DNA from: a virus | Virus record (IMG/VR): IMGVR_UViG_3300013094_000036 | Span: 1 to 64,000 of that record | Strand: one strand, 5' to 3' | Length of the DNA stretch: 64,000 nucleotides | Shown here: in pieces, positions 8,850 to 15,678 of the stretch | Numbering within the stretch: position 1 is the first letter of the stretch | Layout: every line of letters starts with the position of its first letter | Program-made: the position numbers and the translations under genes | The notes under the pieces: generated by a model | The model's input: the letters and a program-made list of their open reading frames with translations, nothing else | Database searches by the model: none | What the model was told of the DNA's origin: nothing

Positions 8850-8876
8850 ATAGGGACTGAATAGTCCCTATTTTTT
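8850..8876 (+). terminator. Rho-independent terminator
   Basis: Stem ATAGGGACT/AGTCCCTAT with a 4-nt loop, followed by TTTTT. Confidence 0.85.
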
Positions 8877-8939
8877 ATTCTACATGCAAAAAATTTACCC
8901 TGAATACTATTAAATATAGTTTTAAATCACAGGGAAATT

Positions 8940-9995
8940 ATGGCACGAATACTTTTCATTCTAAAAAGACGCCCAGATTATAATCAAAAAATTCATAATC
9001 ATGTTGGTATAAGCACTGGTCTGTTTAACAGTGTAAAATTCATGGACACTATGCTTCAGGAAGCAGGTGTAGAAAGCAAAATGTTTGTGGCTGTTGATAA
9101 TAATTGTATTGACAGAGAAGTTCGCGCCTACAAACCAACACACGTAATTATAGAAGCACTTTGGGTTGTACCCACTAAATTTGATGTTTTATCAAAACTG
9201 CACCCCACTGTAACTTGGATAATACGACTGCACAGTGAAATGCCTTTTATTGCAAGTGAAGGTATAGCCATGGATTGGCTGGGTGATTATGCCAGATTTA
9301 AAAATATTATCATAGGAGTCAATGCACCACGAATGATGGAGGAAACAAAAACGTTTCTTCAAACAGTATATGATTGGACAGAGGATGAGTTAGACCGGCG
9401 TGTTATATACATGCCAAATTTTTATCCACAAGATTATAAAACTAAAACATTTAATCCAGATAACGAATATTTAAATATAAGTTGTTTTGGTGCAATACGA
9501 CCACTTAAAAATCACCTATTACAAGCTATTTGTGCAGTAGAATTTGCCGAGTCACTGGGTAGAAAATGCAGATTTCACATAAACAGTGGACGCATTGAAA
9601 TGAAAGGTGAGCCAATACTTAATAATCTGAAAGGAATGTTCCAGCACTTGGCAGACAAAGGACACCAATTGGTCAGTCATGAATGGACTCCTCGCGATAA
9701 GTTTTTAGAGATTTGTGCTGAAATGGATATTGGCATGCAGGCAAGTATATCTGAAACATTCAATATAGTTGCTGCTGATCATTTAAGTCAAGGAGTGCCT
9801 GTTGTTACCAGCCGAGAAATGCCCTGGGCTATTCGATGGTTCTGTGCAAATCCAGTAGAAAGAACTGATATTATAAAAAAACTAAAAAGAGTCTGGCGGT
9901 TCCCAGAATTAAATGTGATGACAAATCAATATAGTTTGACTGCCTACACAAACCAAACACGAAAAATTTGGTTGAATTATTTTCAGGATAAATAA
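8940..9995 (+). CDS. GT-B glycosyltransferase (GT4-like)
   Basis: The 351-residue protein has the C-terminal nucleotide-sugar domain pattern of GT-B enzymes: ISCFGAIRPLKNHLLQAI (start of the second Rossmann domain) and SETFNIVAADHLSQGVPVV with the E..N...EH-like donor-site segment near residue 277. It is full length. A truncated second copy lies at 12521-13110, beyond the small-gene island. Confidence 0.8.
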   Translation: MARILFILKRRPDYNQKIHNHVGISTGLFNSVKFMDTMLQEAGVESKMFVAVDNNCIDREVRAYKPTHVIIEALWVVPTKFDVLSKLHPTVTWIIRLHSEMPFIASEGIAMDWLGDYARFKNIIIGVNAPRMMEETKTFLQTVYDWTEDELDRRVIYMPNFYPQDYKTKTFNPDNEYLNISCFGAIRPLKNHLLQAICAVEFAESLGRKCRFHINSGRIEMKGEPILNNLKGMFQHLADKGHQLVSHEWTPRDKFLEICAEMDIGMQASISETFNIVAADHLSQGVPVVTSREMPWAIRWFCANPVERTDIIKKLKRVWRFPELNVMTNQYSLTAYTNQTRKIWLNYFQDK

Positions 9996-10015
9996 CAGCG
10001 GTTGGGAGAAATTAA

Positions 10016-10213
10016 ATGTCAGATGATTTTCACAGAGTACGAACACATCATTGGGTAAATGGAGTTCTGAAATACTTTGACCATGTGTTTTCTACATTTG
10101 AGGCTTCTCTAGAGTTTGCACAAAATTACGAATGCGATAATTTTAAAATTTTTGACAGCGATGATAGTCTAAAACACAGTAGCCATGGCAAGCCAGCAGA
10201 AACCTACGCTTGA
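10016..10213 (+). CDS. Small phage protein of unknown function
   Basis: The 65-residue protein (MSDDFHRVRTHHWVNGVLK...) is acidic and aromatic-rich. It starts 20 nt after the glycosyltransferase with a GGGAGA Shine-Dalgarno. Not recognised. It marks the left edge of the compositionally different island. Confidence 0.5.
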   Translation: MSDDFHRVRTHHWVNGVLKYFDHVFSTFEASLEFAQNYECDNFKIFDSDDSLKHSSHGKPAETYA

Positions 10214-10293
10214 CTTTTGTTTAAAATACCTTTATAAATATAAATGTTGCTGTTGAATGTCAGCAGCGTCAGCTGGGGTAAGATGGAAAAAGG

Positions 10294-10321
10294 TTGACAC
10301 AAGCTGCAGCCGTGTTATAGT
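10294..10321 (+). promoter_or_regulatory. Island promoter 1
   Basis: TTGACA, 16-nt spacer, TATAGT; drives the gene at 10348. Confidence 0.75.
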
Positions 10322-10347
10322 GCAGATGTTGAAACGGAGCAAGCAAC

Positions 10348-10593
10348 ATGGGTGCTACTAGTAATAGCGAAAAGCTGGCAGCAGCTGAGCAGATACTGCC
10401 TTGTTACAACGCATGGCATCGCAGCTGCATGGAACAATGTGGCGTGCCGCTGCCCCGGCTCGAGCAAGATCTACTGACTGTCGCTGCCCGTTACAAGCAC
10501 CTCAAAGTGCCACAGAAGATGGGTGCAGCGGTGGGCAGATGGGCTGCCAAGCAGTTGGGACTCAAGTGGACAGCATTCAACGGCATACAATAA
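10348..10593 (+). CDS. Island gene 1, unknown
   Basis: The 81-residue protein (MGATSNSEKLAAAEQILPCY...) is probably helical, with a basic C-terminal half (RYKHLKVPQKMGAAVGRWAA). The Shine-Dalgarno is ACGGAGCAAGCAAC. Codon and base use (GC-rich, many CTG/CAG/GCC) differ from the surrounding AT-rich genes, suggesting recent transfer. Function unknown. Confidence 0.55.
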   Translation: MGATSNSEKLAAAEQILPCYNAWHRSCMEQCGVPLPRLEQDLLTVAARYKHLKVPQKMGAAVGRWAAKQLGLKWTAFNGIQ

Positions 10594-10597
10594 CTGG

Positions 10598-10625
10598 TTG
10601 ACATCGAGCCAAGACCTGTTATTAT
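10598..10625 (+). promoter_or_regulatory. Island promoter 2
   Basis: TTGACA, 16-nt spacer, TATTAT; drives the gene at 10652. Confidence 0.8.
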
Positions 10626-10651
10626 GTGTCTGCAAGCAAGGAGCAAGCAAC

Positions 10652-10831
10652 ATGGAAAACAACTATTTCATTGACGCTGATGCTGCATACGAAGCACGCT
10701 GGGAGCGTGATGAAACCTTCGATGACTTCGACAGTGCTGTCACCTGCGAGGAATACTACAACGAGCAAGAGTGGGACGAGCCGGATGTGGGCGAGGCCCA
10801 GGAGTGGGAATCCTTCGATCCCGACTGCTGA
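10652..10831 (+). CDS. Island gene 2, small very acidic protein
   Basis: The 59-residue protein is rich in Asp/Glu and aromatics (AYEARWERDETFDDFDSAV, EEYYNEQEWDEPDVGE). RBS AAGGAGCAAGCAAC. Its charge would suit a DNA mimic or protein-binding inhibitor, but that is only inferred from composition. Confidence 0.6.
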   Translation: MENNYFIDADAAYEARWERDETFDDFDSAVTCEEYYNEQEWDEPDVGEAQEWESFDPDC

Positions 10832-10838
10832 TTTTCGG

Positions 10839-10866
10839 TTGACACTGCAGGTGCTGGTGCTATTAT
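10839..10866 (+). promoter_or_regulatory. Island promoter 3
   Basis: TTGACA, 16-nt spacer, TATTAT. It is almost identical over about 40 nt to promoter 4 at 11249. Confidence 0.85.
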
Positions 10867-10891
10867 GCACCAGCCAGCAAGGAGCAAGACA

Positions 10892-11242
10892 ATGATCAAC
10901 GTTAATACTGTGTTATACACCTGCGGTGACGGCTACTGGAGCCGTGCGGCACGTGCTGTCACTGTCAAAGGACTGTTTGTCAGCTATGAATCTGACAACG
11001 CTGAGTTTGGCGAGCTGCGAGTATACTTTGACACTGCCAGCTGGAATGTCAACAAGCTGGGACTGATCTACACTGACAGCCAGTTCGAAACTGAACTGTG
11101 CGAGTTCCTCACCAGCATAGGGCTGGACGGCAGCGATGTTGGCTACAGCGAACACGGCATGCAGGGCAGCAAATATGTCAGCTTGGACGTGGGCAAAGAT
11201 TTCCTCAGCAGCTGGCATGCCAAGTTTGCTGTGGCTGTGTGA
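10892..11242 (+). CDS. Island gene 3, unknown
   Basis: The 116-residue protein (MINVNTVLYTCGDGYWSRAA...) has predicted beta-rich segments and two cysteines. It starts after AAGGAGCAAGACA. Composition is like the other island genes. Not recognised. Confidence 0.6.
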   Translation: MINVNTVLYTCGDGYWSRAARAVTVKGLFVSYESDNAEFGELRVYFDTASWNVNKLGLIYTDSQFETELCEFLTSIGLDGSDVGYSEHGMQGSKYVSLDVGKDFLSSWHAKFAVAV

Positions 11243-11248
11243 TTTTGG

Positions 11249-11276
11249 TTGACACTGCAGGTGTTGGTGCTATTAT
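11249..11276 (+). promoter_or_regulatory. Island promoter 4
   Basis: TTGACA, 16-nt spacer, TATTAT. Near-identical repeat of promoter 3, including the spacer (CTGCAGGTGTTGGTGC). Confidence 0.85.
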
Positions 11277-11300
11277 GCACTTGCAAACAAGGAGCAAAAC

Positions 11301-11519
11301 ATGAAATATATTGTTTATGGCGATTATGGCTATGTCAACGAGCAAGAGCTTTACAGCTGCAACAGCCGCGATCAATCTGTTGCGTGGGCAAAGAAATACT
11401 GCCGTCGCGACACAGGTGGCTACAACGTCATCGAAGTTGCTTACTTTGCCAATGACGGTGAATATGTGCCAGTGTGGCAGTTTGAAGCTGAAGAAGAATT
11501 GCTCTACGACGAGTTGTAA
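11301..11519 (+). CDS. Island gene 4, small acidic protein
   Basis: The 72-residue protein (MKYIVYGDYGYVNEQELYSC...) ends in the acidic run EAEEELLYDEL. RBS AAGGAGCAAAAC. Unknown function. Confidence 0.6.
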   Translation: MKYIVYGDYGYVNEQELYSCNSRDQSVAWAKKYCRRDTGGYNVIEVAYFANDGEYVPVWQFEAEEELLYDEL

Positions 11520-11525
11520 AAACCA

Positions 11526-11553
11526 TTGACCATTTCAAACATCGTGCTATAAT
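11526..11553 (+). promoter_or_regulatory. Island promoter 5
   Basis: TTGACC, 16-nt spacer, perfect TATAAT; drives the gene at 11578. Confidence 0.8.
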
Positions 11554-11577
11554 GATTCTGCAAGCAAGGAGCTATCA

Positions 11578-12078
11578 ATGAGTGATCGTACCTACACCGT
11601 TGCGGGGACCAGTGTGCAAAATGGCAAAAAGACTCTGCGTCTTGCCAACGGCACTGCTGCTGCTCGCAGCAAGATTTTAATCAAAGCAGGCTGCACAGAA
11701 GTGAAGTTGTTTGACTTGCCCCAGCCCATGTCTGCACCTGCTGCTCAAGCATGGCTGTTGTCGCAGGGCGATTCAGTGCCTGCCAGCGTGCCCAGCAGCA
11801 ACACTGCCAAACAGCGTAAAACTGCAGATCTAGCAGCTGCTAGTGCCAGCACAGAGCCTGTGGAAATTGCACACGAAGAGCTGGGGTTTGCTGCATCGGG
11901 TATGACGCGCGAATACTGGGACAATCAAAGTGTCATTGTGCGGCAAGAGATGTCTCGCAATGCTGCATGGGCTGCAGGCATCGAATGTGCTCGCGGTACT
12001 TATCCAGAGCTGGACATGTGGCTGGAAATGGAAGGCATTTTCACACACAACGATGGCACTTTGCAGGAGGCTGCCTAA
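11578..12078 (+). CDS. Island gene 5, unknown 166-residue protein
   Basis: The N-terminal 55 residues look like a compact basic domain (YTVAGTSVQNGKKTLRLANG), followed by an Ala/Ser/Pro-rich linker (to about residue 95) and an acidic helical C-terminal domain (MTREYWDNQSVIVRQEMS, YPELDMWLEMEGIF). RBS AAGGAGCTATCA. Two-domain organisation; no family recognised. Confidence 0.6.
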   Translation: MSDRTYTVAGTSVQNGKKTLRLANGTAAARSKILIKAGCTEVKLFDLPQPMSAPAAQAWLLSQGDSVPASVPSSNTAKQRKTADLAAASASTEPVEIAHEELGFAASGMTREYWDNQSVIVRQEMSRNAAWAAGIECARGTYPELDMWLEMEGIFTHNDGTLQEAA

Positions 12079-12109
12079 CGACGATCTCAATGCTGCCCGC
12101 GGCATAGCC

Positions 12110-12175
12110 ATGGCTGTTGTGCTGTCGGGCATGATCTACATGCTGGTAATCAGCTTGCACTATGTTTTCGGTTGA
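12110..12175 (+). CDS. Possible tiny membrane peptide
   Basis: A 21-residue frame (MAVVLSGMIYMLVISLHYVF...) forms one hydrophobic helix. Its TGA stop lies inside the -35 box of promoter 6, just as the stop of the next gene lies inside promoter 7, which favours it being real. No good Shine-Dalgarno precedes this ATG, and the frame is open upstream to GGAGG at about 12066, so a longer form with an unusual start is possible. Confidence 0.3.
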   Translation: MAVVLSGMIYMLVISLHYVFG

Positions 12176-12199
12176 CAACAGCGCAAATTCAACTAATAT
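12172..12199 (+). promoter_or_regulatory. Island promoter 6
   Basis: TTGACA, 16-nt spacer, TAATAT; drives the gene at 12227. The -35 box overlaps the preceding stop codon. Confidence 0.8.
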
Positions 12200-12226
12200 A
12201 CACAGACAACAACGGAGCACACTGCA

Positions 12227-12394
12227 ATGACTATGACTGAAGATCAAATTGAACAGGTTGTTGAGCGTCACATGAACAGCTTGGATAGCCAGCTGCTCAA
12301 GGGTGCAATCACTGATGAAGAATACAATCAGGAAATCCGAGAACTGGACAAGTGGGCTCGTCAACAGTATCTAGCGCAAAATATTGCTGGTTGA
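12227..12394 (+). CDS. Island gene 6, small SHOCT-like protein
   Basis: The 55-residue protein ends with LLKGAITDEEYNQEIREL, the pattern of a SHOCT-type short C-terminal helix-turn (LxxGxITxEEFxxxKxxLL). RBS ACGGAGCACACTGCA. The stop TGA is embedded in the TTGACA of promoter 7. Confidence 0.6.
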   Translation: MTMTEDQIEQVVERHMNSLDSQLLKGAITDEEYNQEIRELDKWARQQYLAQNIAG

Positions 12395-12418
12395 CAACTG
12401 TAAAATATCTGCTAATAT
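12391..12418 (+). promoter_or_regulatory. Island promoter 7
   Basis: TTGACA, 16-nt spacer, TAATAT; drives the truncated frame at 12446. Confidence 0.8.
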
Positions 12419-12445
12419 TAGCACGCAACAACGGAGCACGATACC

Positions 12446-12520
12446 ATGCAAACTGACATGGAAATGGTAGAAGAACAACTGTGCGAAATTGACAAACGTA
12501 TCAAGCACACATTTGCCGTG
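12446..12520 (+). pseudogene. Truncated island gene 7
   Basis: A start with RBS ACGGAGCACGATACC begins MQTDMEMVEEQLCEIDKRIK (coiled-coil-like). After about 25 codons the sequence runs into the glycosyltransferase remnant in a wrong frame. The gene was therefore cut at the island border. Confidence 0.55.
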
Positions 12521-13110
12521 CTGGTGTTGAAAGCAAAATGTTTGTTGCCATTGACAACAACTGCATTGATAGAGAAGTACGTGCATACCAACCTACACAT
12601 GTGGTCATTGAAGCACTTTGGGTGGTACCTAGTAAATTTGAAATCTTATCAAAACTGCATCCAAACGTAACTTGGATTATACGTCTGCACAGCGAAATGC
12701 CTTTTATTGCCAGTGAAGGTATTGCCATGGATTGGATTGGCGATTATGCACGATTTCCCAATATCATAATAGGTGTTAATGCACCCCGCATGATGGATGA
12801 GACACGGTTTTATCTACAACAAGTATATGGGTGGTCTAATGCAGAAACAGCCCAACGTATCATTTACATGCCCAACTTTTATCCGCAGGAATACAAATAT
12901 AAAAAGTTCAATCCCAGCAATGAATATATTAATATATCATGTTTTGGAGCCATACGCCCCCTTAAAAATCATTTACTTCAAGCAATTTGTGCTGTCCAAT
13001 TTGCAGATTCCATTGGAAGAAAGTTGAAATTTCATATTAATGCAGGACGCATTGAAATGAAAGGTGAGCCCATATTACACAATCTCAAAGGCATGTTTCA
13101 GCATCTGGCG
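12521..13110 (+). pseudogene. Truncated second copy of the GT-B glycosyltransferase
   Basis: From about 12521 the DNA and protein closely follow the intact gene at 8940 (shared DNNCIDREVRAY, WIIRLHSEMPFIASEGIAMD, INISCFGAIRPLKNHLLQAI and GRIEMKGEPIL). The first ~43 codons and the whole C-terminal donor-binding region (SETFNIVAADH in the intact copy) are missing. The open frame beyond 13110 merely reads the next gene out of frame. It is an ancestral tandem duplicate degraded by events at both ends. Confidence 0.85.
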
Positions 13111-13168
13111 GATCCCGTTCATGCTTTTTGGATTCCGTCAATGATTAATCCATTTTTGGAGATTTATT

Positions 13169-13489
13169 ATGAAAAAGTTATTGTTATCATTTTTATTAAT
13201 TGGTGCTGGAATGGGTGCTTGTACTGTACAGGCACATGAAGGATTTAGAGGATATCGTGGAGGATGCTACGGATGTAATTGGGTAGCACCAGCATTGATT
13301 GGCGGAGTAATTGGATACGAGTTAAGTCGTCCGCACTATTACGAACCATCCCCAGTCATTGTTCAACAACCACCTGTAATCTATACACAGCCACAGCCAT
13401 ATGTTCAGGCTCCTCCAGCGGGATACCATTGGCAACAAATGATTGATCCACAGACTAATACAACCAAAATCGTACTAGTTCCAAATTAA
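13169..13489 (+). CDS. Small secreted Gly/Pro/Tyr-rich protein
   Basis: The 106-residue protein has a signal peptide (MKKLLLSFLLIGAGMGACTV, cleavage likely after VQA) and a GYRGGCYGCNWVAPALIGGV segment, then a Pro/Tyr/Gln-rich tail. It is a relative of the protein at 54568, with which it shares the WVAPxxxGxVIG core. Similar short proteins in bacteria are often outer-membrane- or matrix-associated; that role is inference. Confidence 0.65.
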   Translation: MKKLLLSFLLIGAGMGACTVQAHEGFRGYRGGCYGCNWVAPALIGGVIGYELSRPHYYEPSPVIVQQPPVIYTQPQPYVQAPPAGYHWQQMIDPQTNTTKIVLVPN

Positions 13490-13491
13490 AG

Positions 13492-13520
13492 TTGACATTG
13501 TACGGTAAATATTGTACAAT
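13492..13520 (+). promoter_or_regulatory. Promoter with an operator-like inverted repeat
   Basis: TTGACA, 17-nt spacer, TACAAT. The arms ATTGTAC (13497-13503) and GTACAAT (13514-13520) form a perfect inverted repeat spanning the spacer and -10 box, a good site for a dimeric repressor. A hairpin GTGTTCT/AGAACAC (13553-13578) lies in the leader. Confidence 0.6.
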
Positions 13521-13591
13521 TGAAGTTATTGCTGTATGAAGCAGAGAAAAAAGTGTTCTGGACGCAAGGGTAGAACACCGCAAAGACCACT

Positions 13592-13822
13592 ATGAACGAA
13601 CAGAAGATAAAACAACTTACCGAACAGGCTAACTTATCTGCTGATAAGATATATCAATTTGATCCCAAAGATGGATTCAAAATTCAAGAATGGGATAAGA
13701 TCCGTTTAGAAAAATTCGCAGAACTAATCATCAATGAATGTTTAGATGTTGCTAACGACACACGATATGATGGTAAGGTAGTTGCCAACCGTATCAAGTT
13801 TGTGTTTGGAGTCGAAGAATGA
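13592..13822 (+). CDS. Small conserved phage protein
   Basis: The 76-residue protein (…FAELIINECLDVANDTRYDG…KFVFGVEE) has the FAELIxxECxxxA...I...FGVE pattern of a short family common in T4-like phages of aquatic hosts. Its stop overlaps the next start by 4 nt. Function unknown. Confidence 0.65.
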   Translation: MNEQKIKQLTEQANLSADKIYQFDPKDGFKIQEWDKIRLEKFAELIINECLDVANDTRYDGKVVANRIKFVFGVEE

Positions 13823-14130
13823 TTGATTATTACCAAGCACTTAGAGAAATGCACCAGGGCAATGTAGTCAAGTATGCGGGCACGGTCAATGGTAATGTGA
13901 TGAGCGATAATGGTGCCAGTTTTTGTATGTGTCGTGGTTGTATCTTTCTATTTGACAACGGAGTAATCAAATGGAACAAACTGGGATATATGGTTTACGA
14001 TCCAGACTTTCGTTATGAACTAACTGGTGAAACTGTCGATCCACGGGCGTGGAAACCAGAGAAGAATCGGGACCGTAAAGAGATTAAATCCAAGTTGGGT
14101 TATAGTAGAGTTGGATTAGGAAATGTTTAA
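13819..14130 (+). CDS. Unknown protein, possibly DUF2829-like
   Basis: The 103-residue protein starts YYQALREMHQGNVVKYAGTV and later has FLFDNGVIKW and DPDFRYELTGETVDPRAW. The start resembles DUF2829/Tad2-type proteins (xxALxxLxxGxxVxR), a family that includes an anti-Thoeris protein, but the match is weak. It is translationally coupled to the preceding gene. Confidence 0.5.
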   Translation: MIDYYQALREMHQGNVVKYAGTVNGNVMSDNGASFCMCRGCIFLFDNGVIKWNKLGYMVYDPDFRYELTGETVDPRAWKPEKNRDRKEIKSKLGYSRVGLGNV

Positions 14131-14160
14131 CTAATCCTGGACTTTGGTTCGACAAAGGTA

Positions 14161-14913
14161 TTACAATCTTCCTTTGACCAGCCCCAACTGCTGAATTTTA
14201 GGATCACCTATTTTTAACAAATAACTTTTAGACCCGTTGTTATACCAGTGGGTCTTTTTCTTTGATTCAAAATAATCTACAGAACTTACCCATCCGTTGG
14301 GAATAACATCTTTGGGTCCGAATCGCTTCTTTTCTTTTGTTGTTAGGTTGTAGTAGAACTTTGTTCCATAAGAACCATTGTTGCTACCAGAAACTTTTTT
14401 AGATAAGTTTTCGGATCTTTCTTTTCTTTGATCTTCCGTTAGATTTTCCCAAGTATTAGGATTTAACAATCCCATTTCTACTAATTTAGACCAACCTGTT
14501 TGCCTAACTTTATTGTAAGTTTCTTCGGTCCAATTTTGAGTTCCGCCTACTACAATCTCACCTGAATCAACTTTTTGACGATATGCCTTAATATTTGGTC
14601 TATCTTCTTTTGGTATAGAATTTATGTGTTCAAACCCACCTATACCACCTGACCGCATATTATAACAATATGATTTACCCAGGTGCGGTGCTACTGTTTC
14701 TTCTTCTTTGAGCAAACATTCAGATTCATTTTCAAACACAAACAAAGTTTCCCTAACGAAATTATCTTTGCCATACTTTTTTACAGCATTGATTATCTGG
14801 GAACCGGATCCATAATAACCGTCAAATTGATACGGATCAATAGTTTGGCGATGTTTGCCAATATAAAATTTATTGTTGACAAGATTGATTGTTTTGTATA
14901 TAATATAAAACAT
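14161..14913 (-). CDS. GIY-YIG homing endonuclease
   Basis: The 250-residue protein begins MFYIIYKTINLVNNKFYIGK, the GIY-YIG motif pair (YIIYK...FYIGK), then DGYYGSG and the catalytic Glu region ECLLKEEE. The C-terminus ends with YNNGSKSYLLKIG...LGLVKGRL, the module repeated in the HNH protein at 2053. The gene lies immediately next to the tmRNA, antisense, and its first codons contain the tmRNA promoter. It is a SegA/SegE-like free-standing nuclease. Confidence 0.9.
   Translation of the reverse strand: MFYIIYKTINLVNNKFYIGKHRQTIDPYQFDGYYGSGSQIINAVKKYGKDNFVRETLFVFENESECLLKEEETVAPHLGKSYCYNMRSGGIGGFEHINSIPKEDRPNIKAYRQKVDSGEIVVGGTQNWTEETYNKVRQTGWSKLVEMGLLNPNTWENLTEDQRKERSENLSKKVSGSNNGSYGTKFYYNLTTKEKKRFGPKDVIPNGWVSSVDYFESKKKTHWYNNGSKSYLLKIGDPKIQQLGLVKGRL
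14876..14904 (+). promoter_or_regulatory. Consensus promoter of the tmRNA
   Basis: TTGACA, 17-nt spacer and TATAAT form a perfect sigma-70 consensus. Transcription would begin near 14911, shortly before the first tmRNA helix. It is embedded in the start of the antisense GIY-YIG gene. Confidence 0.8.
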
Positions 14914-14935
14914 AGTGTGTAACCCTTATAAATAC

Positions 14936-15325
14936 AGTAGAGGACAGTCCCGAGTAACCCCGGGGTTGGTGTTAGTTACCGCTAACACCTTACTCTACTA
15001 TTTATGATTGTATGAAGGAAAAAGAACAATTGACTGGACGCGGGGGGCAGTGCCCCGCCCGCTCCACCATAAGAGCATAAATTTACTTTGGTATTCCGTG
15101 TAAATTTACTTTGGTATTCCGTGTAAATTTACTTTGGTATTGTGTGCTTATGATGGGGGTGACTAGGTTCGATCAGCTGTGGTAAGGGTTGAGGTAGGCA
15201 ATGAGTAAGATACGACTCACAATCAGTTCAAAAACTATAAATGCCAACGATAATGTTGCATTTGAGGAAACTGCCCTAGCGGCATAACCTCATTGGGTAT
15301 GGGTTCCACCTAGAAACAGAACGGA
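14936..15325 (+). ncRNA. ssrA: Circularly permuted (two-piece type) tmRNA
   Basis: The order is acceptor piece, linker, coding piece. The acceptor piece runs from about 14936 (helix AGTAGAG/CTCTACT, inner GGTGTTAG/CTAACACC) to GCTCCACCA at 15061-15069, including a T-arm-like GGACGCGGGG region. A linker with three direct repeats follows. The coding piece starts GGGGTGACTAGGTTCGA at 15156; GGGGUG pairs with CGCUCC of the acceptor end. The tag frame at 15243-15287 reads ANDNVAFEETALAA then TAA, an alphaproteobacterial-type degradation tag whose ALAA end is recognised by ClpXP. tmRNA rescues stalled ribosomes together with host SmpB. The exact 3' limit of the coding piece is approximate. Confidence 0.93.
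15078..15146 (+). repeat. Three tandem repeats in the tmRNA linker
   Basis: A 23-nt unit (TAAATTTACTTTGGTATTCC plus GTG) occurs at 15078-15100, 15101-15123 and, partly, from 15124. It lies between the CCA end and the 5' end of the coding piece, the segment removed during maturation of permuted tmRNA. Flanking TAAGAGCA and TGCTTA can pair and prolong the acceptor stem in the precursor. Confidence 0.85.
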
Positions 15326-15429
15326 CTCAATTTCACCTGTATATTTTGACTTTTTCAAATCTATATATTATCTTTTAAATGTGGCACATAATTTGCCACA
15401 ACACACACAAACACAGAAAGGAAAATATC

Positions 15430-15678
15430 ATGGATAATAGTCCATTTCAACTACGCTTTGATTTACTTGCAATGGCCAAAGAGCTCCTCATGGAGGAGTG
15501 GTATGCCAAACGTCAAACACAAGAAAGGCAATTTGAAGAAAATGTTCGCTATTATAGCGAACGTGTTGCTGGTTCTGGTGGACCATTGCAGTATCCAGAA
15601 TTACCAGATGCACCCACTGATGAAAAAATTATGAAACTTGCTGCAGAACTCAATAGTTTTGTAAGCCGTAAATTTTAA
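15430..15678 (+). CDS. Small conserved T4-type phage protein
   Basis: The 82-residue protein starts MDNSPFQLRFDLLAMAKELL and has a helical body and the PDAPTDEKIMKLAAELNSFV end, the pattern of a short protein family common in T4-like cyanophages and related phages. RBS AAAGGAAAATATC. Function unknown. Confidence 0.65.
   Translation: MDNSPFQLRFDLLAMAKELLMEEWYAKRQTQERQFEENVRYYSERVAGSGGPLQYPELPDAPTDEKIMKLAAELNSFVSRKF

Noticed and set aside
12538-13239. 233-codon frame read as a glycosyltransferase
   Set aside because: Its start is internal to the family and its last 40 codons are an out-of-frame reading of the next gene; treated as a pseudogene.
15078-15146. CRISPR array
   Set aside because: The 23-nt copies are adjacent with no spacers and lie in the tmRNA linker.
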